Source of the DNA: an uncultured bacterium
GTDB lineage: Bacteria > Actinomycetota > Coriobacteriia > Coriobacteriales > Coriobacteriaceae
Direction of reading: 5' to 3'
Assembly: GCA_905215755.1 (NCBI GenBank)
Contig: CAJMRE010000050.1
Coordinates: 1 to 11,433, forward strand
DNA: 11,433 nucleotides
Shown here: one piece after another, positions 1 to 4,943 of the stretch
Position numbering within the stretch: position 1 is the first letter of the stretch
How the letters are laid out: each line of letters begins with the position of its first letter
The notes under the pieces: generated by a model
Database searches by the model: none
What the model saw: only the letters and a program-made list of their open reading frames with translations
Told to the model about the DNA's origin: nothing
Made by a program: the position numbers and the translations under genes

Positions 1-1
1 A

Positions 2-94
2 CGAGCGGGGGCTCCTGTCGTTTCCGTGCCCCTGGATTGGGTCATAGTGTCTGACGTTGGCGGGACATCGAGGTTATTCAAGTCGGTACTTTAG
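2..94 (+). CDS. Possible C-terminal end of an upstream gene
   Basis: One frame is open from the left edge to a TAG at 92-94 and would give 30 residues ending in SRLFKSVL. A strong terminator follows about 40 bases later, which is where the end of an upstream gene would be expected. The peptide is not recognised as any family and its codon use is less GC3-biased than that of the genes further on, so it may equally be non-coding sequence. Confidence 0.3.
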   Translation, partial: RAGAPVVSVPLDWVIVSDVGGTSRLFKSVL

Positions 95-135
95 TGGGCT
101 GGATTGCGATGCAGCGTTGATTGTTGCTACAGTAG

Positions 136-173
136 CGGGGCGTGCCGGGGGTCCGGTGCGCCCCGTTTTTATT
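136..173 (+). terminator. Strong intrinsic terminator of the upstream gene
   Basis: Bases 136-148 pair with 153-165 in a 13-bp stem, with two central T/G wobbles and a 4-base GGGT loop. The run TTTTTATTT follows directly. This is a textbook rho-independent terminator on the + strand and separates the EamA-family gene at 242 from whatever lies upstream. Confidence 0.9.
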
Positions 174-206
174 TGACCATGAGGCGGCACGCAGCCATAC
201 GCGTGC
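173..206 (+). promoter_or_regulatory. Tentative promoter and inverted repeat before the EamA gene
   Basis: TTGACC at 173-178 is followed after 17 bases by CATACG at 196-201, a weak sigma70-like pair (the -10 matches at only three positions). The putative -10 lies within an inverted repeat, GCACGC at 187-192 and GCGTGC at 201-206, with an 8-base spacer. Some promoter must lie here because a strong terminator is just upstream, but the exact boxes are uncertain. Confidence 0.3.
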
Positions 207-241
207 GGACACCACGCCCAGATTGAGTGTGAGGATGTTCC

Positions 242-1225
242 ATGGCCCAATACGCTGCCAACGAAATCGAAAACTTGCCCGATAGCCCTGTAGCCCGCGA
301 AGACCTGGGTGCCGGTGGTGCCTCTCGCGGCGCCGGCGCACGCTCGCCGCTGTTCTGGAAAGTTCTGCTACTTTCGGTGGCGGTCATCTGGGGCTACTCC
401 TTTACCACTATGAAGGGCGCGCTCGACACCATTCCGGTGTTCGAGCTGGTCTACGTTCGCTTTCTCCCGGCATCACTGGTTATGTTTGCCATTTTCCATA
501 AGCGCATCATCGCTCATTTCAATGCCCGCAACCTGATCGTCGGGCTTGGCATGGGCGCGCTCATGTGGGGTGCCTACGGTTTGCAGACGATCGGCCTGGC
601 ACAGACCACGGCAGGCAAAAGCGCGTTTTTGACGGGCACGTACTGTATCTTGGTTCCGTTTGCGAGCTACGTCCTAAGCGGCGAAAAGCTTACCTGTTAC
701 AACTTGGGCGCCGCGTTGCTGTGCCTGGCGGGCATTGGCTTGGTGGCGCTCGATAGCGTCGAGTTCAATGCCGGCGATGCTATTACCTTGGGCGGTGCGA
801 TCTTCTTTGCCATCCAGATGGCGGTGACCGCCAAGTACGGCCGCAAGATGGACATCAACGTCATCACGTTTTGGATGTTTGTGGGCAACGGCGTGCTGAG
901 CCTGATCTCGTCGCTGCTATTCGAGACCCAGGCGCCTCTGTCCGTGTGGACGCCGAGCTTTATCGGCGTAATGGCCTTTCTCTCGGTGGGCTGCACGTGT
1001 GTGGCGCTGCTCATCCAAAACGTCGGCTTGGCGCACGTCCCGGCCTCGACGGGCTCGCTGCTCCTTTCGATGGAGTCGCCTTCGGGTGTGTTGTTTTCGG
1101 TGCTGTTGATGGGGGAGGCGCTCACCTCGCGTCTGCTCGTCGGCTTCGCGCTCATCTTCCTGTCGATTATCTTGAGCGAGACGCATTTCGATTTCTTGCG
1201 CCGAAAATCACACCCGCAATTGTAA
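242..1225 (+). CDS. EamA/DMT-family transporter (10 TM)
   Basis: This encodes a 327-residue inner-membrane protein of the drug/metabolite transporter superfamily, built from two EamA repeats. After a hydrophilic Gly/Ala-rich N-terminal stretch (about residues 1-37), roughly ten hydrophobic segments can be placed near 38-57, 65-86, 97-118, 125-146, 152-170, 178-197, 205-227, 238-260, 270-291 and 295-312. Family hallmarks are the first-helix WGYSFTTMKGAL, the segment TTAGKSAFLTGTY, and the C-terminal MESPSGVLFSVLLMGE, which matches the usual 'EP...lfa.l.lgE' signature of the second repeat. The substrate cannot be read from sequence; relatives export amino acids or other metabolites. The ATG at 242 is preceded by GAGGA at 231-235. 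The gene is monocistronic, with terminators on both sides. Confidence 0.92.
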   Translation: MAQYAANEIENLPDSPVAREDLGAGGASRGAGARSPLFWKVLLLSVAVIWGYSFTTMKGALDTIPVFELVYVRFLPASLVMFAIFHKRIIAHFNARNLIVGLGMGALMWGAYGLQTIGLAQTTAGKSAFLTGTYCILVPFASYVLSGEKLTCYNLGAALLCLAGIGLVALDSVEFNAGDAITLGGAIFFAIQMAVTAKYGRKMDINVITFWMFVGNGVLSLISSLLFETQAPLSVWTPSFIGVMAFLSVGCTCVALLIQNVGLAHVPASTGSLLLSMESPSGVLFSVLLMGEALTSRLLVGFALIFLSIILSETHFDFLRRKSHPQL

Positions 1226-1237
1226 ACAACTTGTTGC

Positions 1238-1263
1238 GCCGCCCTCCCAGGGCGGCATTTTTT
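1238..1263 (+). terminator. Intrinsic terminator of the EamA gene
   Basis: A perfect 8-bp GC stem (1238-1245 with 1249-1256) closes a CCC triloop and is followed by A and six T residues. It starts 12 bases after the stop codon of the EamA-family gene and separates it from the amidohydrolase. Confidence 0.92.
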
Positions 1264-1289
1264 ATGTCATGCCCTTACAGTTGTGCCTT

Positions 1290-1311
1290 GCACTTTACGC
1301 TATCAAAGTGC
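1290..1311. promoter_or_regulatory. 7-bp inverted repeat upstream of the amidohydrolase
   Basis: GCACTTT (1290-1296) and AAAGTGC (1305-1311) form a perfect dyad with an 8-base spacer, in the 78-base gap between the terminator and the amidohydrolase start. Its size and spacing fit an operator for a dimeric repressor. No clear -35/-10 pair could be assigned beside it, so the role is inferred from position only. Confidence 0.35.
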
Positions 1312-1341
1312 GTGCTGCAAAAACGTTACTGGAGGGCATCT

Positions 1342-2637
1342 ATGGCACCAGCTCTGTCCGATTTTCAACCGCAACCAGCGCCTCAGGCTACCGCAGCGGC
1401 GCAGACCGCTATCGGTGACGGTCTTGTCGCAGAAGCTCAGGCTTTTGCAGACGAGCTCGCTGCGTGGCGACACGATCTACACCAGATGCCCGAGCTCGGT
1501 AACAATCTTCCGCAGACGTCTGCCTATATCCAGGCACGTCTGGACGAGATGGACATCCCCCATACCACGCTCGTCGATGGTTCCTGCGTTGTGGGCCTTG
1601 TCGGCGCCGGTGCCGCCGCGGCCCAGGGCAATGGCGTCTGCGCGGACGAACAGGCCGGTACGGTCGTTATGCTGCGCGGCGACATGGATGCGCTGCCCGT
1701 TGCCGAGGAATCGGGCGAGCCTTTCGCTTCCACCAACGGTTGCATGCATGCCTGCGGCCACGATATGCACGCGACGGCCCTGCTCGGTGCGGCCCGTTTG
1801 CTCAAGGCCCGCGAGGCCGAGCTTGTGGAGGCCAACGCCACGGTGAAGTTGCTGTTCCAGCCGGGCGAGGAGACCTTCGAGGGCGCCCGCGCCGCCATCG
1901 CCGACGGTCTGCTGCAGAACCCGCGCCCTCAGGCGGCCTTTGCCATGCATGTCAACAGCCAGTCGCCGCTTGGCCTGGTGCTCTACGGCAGCCCGGCGCT
2001 CTCGGGCGTGTACGGTTTTCGCATCACGCTTCAGGGCAAGGGCGGCCATGGCTCGAGCCCCGAGATTTGCATCGACCCCATCACGGCCGGCGTCCATGTG
2101 CATCTGGCGCTTCAGGAGCTCATCGCTCGCGAAGTGCCGGCGGCCAAGGAGGTCGCACTTACCGTCGGTAAGTTTGCTGGCGGCCTGGCGGCCAACGTCA
2201 TCCCCGACACCTGCGTGCTCGAGGGAACGCTGCGCGGCTTTGATGTTGAGCTCATGGCTCACCTCAAGACCCGCATCGCCGAGGTCGTTAACGGCGTTGC
2301 TGCAACATATCGTACGCCGGCGACCATCGAGACGCTTTCGGATGTTCCGCCGCTTGTACTCGACAGCGATATGACCCAGGCGTCGCTTGGCTACGTGGGC
2401 GCAGTGCTGCCCAAGGCGGCTTTCTTGCCGCTTTTCCATGCCATGGCGAGTGAAGACTTCGCGCTTATCTCGAGCGAGATTCCGAGTGCGTACTTTACCG
2501 TGGGCGCGGCCGTAACCGACACGGACGAACACTTTGCCCAGCACCATCCCAAGGCACGTTTTAACGATGCCGAGCTTCCCCTCGGTGCCGCGGCCTATAC
2601 CGCCGTCGCTTTGGGCTATATCGCCGACCACCGGTAG
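1342..2637 (+). CDS. M20-family metallo-amidohydrolase (HipO/N-acyl amino acid type)
   Basis: This encodes a 431-residue cytoplasmic dinuclear-metal hydrolase of peptidase family M20 (M20D type), expected to cleave N-acyl amino acids or similar amides. Motifs in order: WRHDLHQMPEL at 42-52, LRGDMDALPV near 111-120, ACGHDMHA with probable ligands C138, H140 and nearby residues, QPGEE with base E176 and ligand E177, AMHVN with ligand H203, GGHGSSP (H236 at the dimer interface), MASEDF near 368-373, and the C-terminal HHPKARF with ligand H401 or H402. All catalytic positions look intact. About 20 Ala/Gly-rich residues (roughly 87-106) loosen the loop before the DMDALP strand. The open frame extends back to 871, but it overlaps the EamA gene and terminator there. 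ATG 1342 with GGAGGG at 1331-1336 is the credible start. The exact substrate is unknown; a transporter remnant follows. Confidence 0.93.
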   Translation: MAPALSDFQPQPAPQATAAAQTAIGDGLVAEAQAFADELAAWRHDLHQMPELGNNLPQTSAYIQARLDEMDIPHTTLVDGSCVVGLVGAGAAAAQGNGVCADEQAGTVVMLRGDMDALPVAEESGEPFASTNGCMHACGHDMHATALLGAARLLKAREAELVEANATVKLLFQPGEETFEGARAAIADGLLQNPRPQAAFAMHVNSQSPLGLVLYGSPALSGVYGFRITLQGKGGHGSSPEICIDPITAGVHVHLALQELIAREVPAAKEVALTVGKFAGGLAANVIPDTCVLEGTLRGFDVELMAHLKTRIAEVVNGVAATYRTPATIETLSDVPPLVLDSDMTQASLGYVGAVLPKAAFLPLFHAMASEDFALISSEIPSAYFTVGAAVTDTDEHFAQHHPKARFNDAELPLGAAAYTAVALGYIADHR

Positions 2638-2644
2638 CACCCAA

Positions 2645-2700
2645 CCTTGCCTTTCAAGCCTGCGGGCATGGCCGTAAGGCCTATGCCCTTGTCTTTCAAG
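2645..2700. repeat. 14-base direct repeats flanking a hairpin
   Basis: CCTTGCCTTTCAAG (2645-2658) and CCTTGTCTTTCAAG (2687-2700) are direct repeats matching at 13 of 14 positions. Between them lies a stem in which 2664-2673 pairs with 2678-2688 through one bulged T and a GTAA loop. The hairpin sits just after the amidohydrolase stop codon and could end its transcript, but the tail (TTGTCTTT) is only weakly T-rich. Confidence 0.5.
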
Positions 2701-2716
2701 GCAATCTTGGGCACTA

Positions 2717-2733
2717 CCGGCGCCCGGCGCCGG
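2717..2733. terminator. Compact GC palindrome before the MFS remnant
   Basis: CCGGCGCC (2717-2724) and GGCGCCGG (2726-2733) are perfect complements around a single base, so the RNA would fold with a 7-bp stem and a 3-base loop. The sequence CTATTCGTTTGTT follows. It lies about 18 bases before the ribosome-binding site of the MFS remnant. A weak terminator or attenuator is possible; the T-run is interrupted, so the assignment is tentative. Confidence 0.35.
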
Positions 2734-2760
2734 CTATTCGTTTGTTAAATAAGGAGCAGT

Positions 2761-3210
2761 ATGTCCCAGCAGCGTAAGTTCTTCCCCGGCTGGCTCGTTG
2801 TGACCTCCGGCTTCGTGATCATGGCCACGTGCTACACGATTTTCGTCAACTGCATGAGCCTGTTCCAGCCGCTGATCGTCAGCGACCTGGGCATTTCCCT
2901 TGCGCAGTACAACATCTCCAATGCCATCTCCACCGTGGTGAGTGTCGTGGGTTCGCTCGTTATCGGCCATGTTGCCGATAAGGTGAGTGGCCGCGTATTG
3001 GGCTCGCTTACCGTTATCGCCACCTCGACGGTGCTCGCGGGCATGAGCTTTGTGGGTGAGCTTTGGCAGGTCTATGTGCTCTTTGCCGTCTCGGGCTCCT
3101 TTGCGAGCACCTGGATCGTGTGCCTGGCGTGCTCCGTGGTCATGCTCGTGTTCCTGCTGGCATCCGAGCCCATCGCCGCCAAGCTGCGCGCGAGCGTGGC
3201 GGGGGAGTAG
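2761..3210 (+). pseudogene. MFS transporter with a large internal deletion
   Basis: The 149 codons read as two ends of a major facilitator superfamily permease joined in frame. Residues 1 to about 112 look like the normal N-terminus: PGWLVVTSGF leads into TM1, a QYNISNAIS stretch into TM2, then the motif-A loop GHVADKVSGR (69-78) and TM3-TM4. From about residue 113 (STWIVCLACSVVMLVFLLASEP) the sequence is a single helix followed by a basic tail ending IAAKLRASVAGE, typical of the last MFS helix and C-terminus. About eight helices are missing compared with the usual 400-residue, 12-helix protein, so transport is unlikely. Start ATG 2761 follows AAGGAG at 2751-2756, so the remnant could still be translated. 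The sharp in-frame join suggests one recent deletion rather than gradual decay. The intact version may have been an oxalate/formate-antiporter-like carrier working with the amidohydrolase. Confidence 0.75.
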
Positions 3211-3246
3211 GTAGGCCAAAGCGCATCGCCGCTTGTCCGCTTCGTC

Positions 3247-3308
3247 CGCGGCGGCGCGTCTGGCCGAACGAGTCCCCATACCCTCGTTCGGTCAGGCGCG
3301 CCGCCGCG
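3247..3308 (+). repeat. 26-bp-arm hairpin between MFS remnant and hisS
   Basis: Bases 3247-3272 pair with 3283-3308 along all 26 positions around a 10-base loop. Twenty-four pairs are Watson-Crick; the other two (3259/3296 and 3263/3292) are T/G, which pair in + strand RNA but would be A/C mismatches in - strand RNA. This favours a structure selected in a rightward transcript. No T-run follows, so it is not a standard intrinsic terminator. Its right arm ends 16 bases before the hisS TATAAT box, so it also occupies the -35 region. Confidence 0.85.
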
Positions 3309-3324
3309 TTGCTGCTTTGTGCCG

Positions 3325-3330
3325 TATAAT
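3325..3330 (+). promoter_or_regulatory. Probable -10 box of hisS
   Basis: A perfect TATAAT lies 42 bases before the hisS start. No recognisable -35 sits 16-18 bases upstream, because that segment is the right arm of the 26-bp hairpin; TTGCTG at 3309-3314 is too close (10 bases). The promoter is therefore either weak, activator-dependent or based on the -10 alone. Confidence 0.45.
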
Positions 3331-3372
3331 GTCCACTACCTATGACGCGATACAAAAGAAAGGTGTTTGCCC

Positions 3373-4686
3373 ATGCAGGCACAGAAGGCGGAGGGAACCC
3401 GCGACCTTATCGGCGCCGAGATGCGCGCCTGGCAAAAGATGCAGCAGATTGCGGCCGGCGTGTTCGAGCCGTTTGGTTTTAAACCCATCGAGACGCCCGC
3501 GATCGAGCAGGTTGACGTGTTTGTCCACGGTATCGGCCAGTCGACCGACGTCGTGCGCAAGGAAATGTTCCGCGTGTTCAGCGGTGCCAACCTGGAGCGC
3601 GTCTTTACCGAGGGCACCGACACCAAACTCAAGCCCAAGCAGCGCCTGGCACTTCGCCCCGAGGGCACGGCCGGCGTGGTGCGCGCCGTCGTCGAGAACA
3701 ATCTGGTGCCCCAGGGCTCCACGCCGTTTAAGGCTTACTACGCCGAGGCCATGTTCCGCGGCGAGCGTCCCCAGAAGGGCCGCCTGCGCCAGTTCCACCA
3801 GGTGGGCATCGAGTGGCTCGGCGCTCCCGATCCGGCGGCAGACGCCGAGTGCATCATCATGCTCATGGAGTTCTACAAGCGCCTGGGCTTCGATCTTTCC
3901 AAGCTTCGTCTGCTCATCAACTCGATGGGTGACGCCCAGTGCCGTCCGGCTTACCGCGAGCAGGTCAAGCAGTTCATCCTCGATCACGCAGACGAGATGT
4001 GTGACGAGTGCCGCGAGCGCGCCGAGCTCAACCCGCTGCGTGCCTTCGACTGCAAGAACGACCACTGCCGCGAGATCATGGCCGAGGCTCCGCTGATGGG
4101 TGACAACCTGTGCGATGAGTGCCGCGAGCACTACGAGCAGGTCAAGCGCTATCTGGATGCCGCCGGTATCGAGTATGTCGAGGATCCCACCTTGGTGCGC
4201 GGCCTGGACTACTACACCCGTACTGTCTTTGAGGTCGAGGCCCCTGGCGCCGGCGTCGGCTCCATCGGCGGCGGCGGCCGCTACGATGGCCTGGTCGAGC
4301 TCGAGGGTGGCAAGCCCACGGCGGGCGTCGGCTTTGCTGTCGGTTTTGAGCGCGCCCTGCTGGCCCTGCAGGCCTTTGGCAGCGATTTGGGTGCCGATGA
4401 GGCCCCGTGCGTCTATGTCGCCAACGCCGGCAAGGAGCTGCGTCAGAACGTCTTTGCCATTACGCAGGAGCTTCGCGCCGCAGGTATCGTGACCGAGGCC
4501 GACTATCAGGGTCGTTCGCTCAAGGCCCAGTTTAAGCAAGCCGATAAGGTAGGCGCCAAGCTCATCTTGGTCCTGGGTGGCGACGAGCTTGCCGCCGGCA
4601 AGGTCAAAGTGCGCGACATGCAGAGCCATGACGAGGTGCTCGCCGATCTGGACAACGTCGTCGAGGCGGTTCGCGAGCGCCTGTAG
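3373..4686 (+). CDS. hisS: Histidyl-tRNA synthetase
   Basis: This encodes a 437-residue class II aminoacyl-tRNA synthetase that charges tRNA-His with histidine in the cytoplasm; the length is normal for bacterial HisRS. The N-terminus has KAEGTRDLIGAE. Motif 1 lies around 35-60, motif 2 around 121-150 (AEAMFRGERPQKGRLRQFHQ), and motif 3 near 317-331 (GVGFAVGFERALL). HisRS-specific boxes are LVRGLDYYTRTVFEV (about 274-288, HisA) and GGGGRYDGLV (about 299-308, HisB). The insertion domain carries two CxxC pairs (C210/C213 and C247/C250) plus C227 and C232, a cysteine-rich pattern seen in many HisRS insertions and possibly metal-binding. The anticodon-binding domain covers about residues 345-437. 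ATG 3373 lies 9 bases after AAAGG (3359-3363). An in-frame TTG at 3367 is too close to that site to be preferred. Confidence 0.98.
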   Translation: MQAQKAEGTRDLIGAEMRAWQKMQQIAAGVFEPFGFKPIETPAIEQVDVFVHGIGQSTDVVRKEMFRVFSGANLERVFTEGTDTKLKPKQRLALRPEGTAGVVRAVVENNLVPQGSTPFKAYYAEAMFRGERPQKGRLRQFHQVGIEWLGAPDPAADAECIIMLMEFYKRLGFDLSKLRLLINSMGDAQCRPAYREQVKQFILDHADEMCDECRERAELNPLRAFDCKNDHCREIMAEAPLMGDNLCDECREHYEQVKRYLDAAGIEYVEDPTLVRGLDYYTRTVFEVEAPGAGVGSIGGGGRYDGLVELEGGKPTAGVGFAVGFERALLALQAFGSDLGADEAPCVYVANAGKELRQNVFAITQELRAAGIVTEADYQGRSLKAQFKQADKVGAKLILVLGGDELAAGKVKVRDMQSHDEVLADLDNVVEAVRERL

Positions 4687-4743
4687 CGCATCTTTTTGAG
4701 CTTCGGGCCTGCTAACGTGCCCTGCTCATGGAGAGCGATTGTT

Positions 4744-4782
4744 ACGGGGGTGTTTCGCTTTTATGCGGAATGCCCCCGTTTA
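4744..4782 (+). terminator. Terminator of hisS
   Basis: Bases 4744-4758 pair with 4765-4779 over 15 positions around a TTTTAT loop. Three positions are T/G pairs that hold only in + strand RNA. A short TT tail and ACG follow. The hairpin begins 58 bases after the hisS stop codon. The weak T-run lowers confidence in termination but not in the structure. Confidence 0.65.
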
Positions 4783-4839
4783 CGTATGCCGCCCACCGAG
4801 AAATACGACCATTTAGGGCAAAAACCTTTGCAATGCAGA

Positions 4840-4883
4840 AAATACTTTTGTGTGGTAAAGCGCAATCAGTGTCGAAAGTATTT
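4840..4883. promoter_or_regulatory. Paired AAA-N3-TTT sites over the ppc promoter
   Basis: AAATACTTT (4840-4848) and AAAGTATTT (4875-4883) are perfect reverse complements of each other, and each is itself a quasi-palindrome AAA-N3-TTT. Their centres are 35 bases apart, a little over three helical turns, and the right-hand site overlaps the likely -35 of ppc. The layout suits a repressor dimer bound at two sites, but no regulator is identified. Confidence 0.45.
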
Positions 4884-4899
4884 CTCAAGCGCCTATAAT
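4872..4899 (+). promoter_or_regulatory. ppc promoter
   Basis: A perfect -10 TATAAT at 4894-4899 is preceded, after 16 bases, by TCGAAA at 4872-4877 (four of six matches to TTGACA). Transcription would start near 4906, giving a leader of about 38 bases before the GTG start. The hisS terminator hairpin lies upstream, so ppc is probably transcribed separately. Confidence 0.6.
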
Positions 4900-4943
4900 G
4901 AATACCGCATGTTACGTGCATAGAAGGAGGAATGGGAGGAAAC

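Noticed and set aside
871..1341. N-terminal extension of the amidohydrolase frame
   Set aside because: It overlaps the EamA gene and its terminator in another frame. The family N-terminus begins after ATG 1342, which has a good ribosome-binding site.
3211..3372. T-box riboswitch controlling hisS
   Set aside because: The leader downstream of the TATAAT box is only about 35 bases and lacks the T-box core. The large hairpin lies upstream of the -10.
3340..4629. 429-codon antisense frame over hisS, with similar antisense frames over the amidohydrolase (1477-2640) and larA (8636-9913)
   Set aside because: All are mirror frames of well-identified + strand genes, with no recognisable motifs and no plausible translation signals.
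4696..4923. 75-codon frame between hisS and ppc
   Set aside because: It runs through the hisS terminator hairpin and the ppc promoter and looks unlike any protein.
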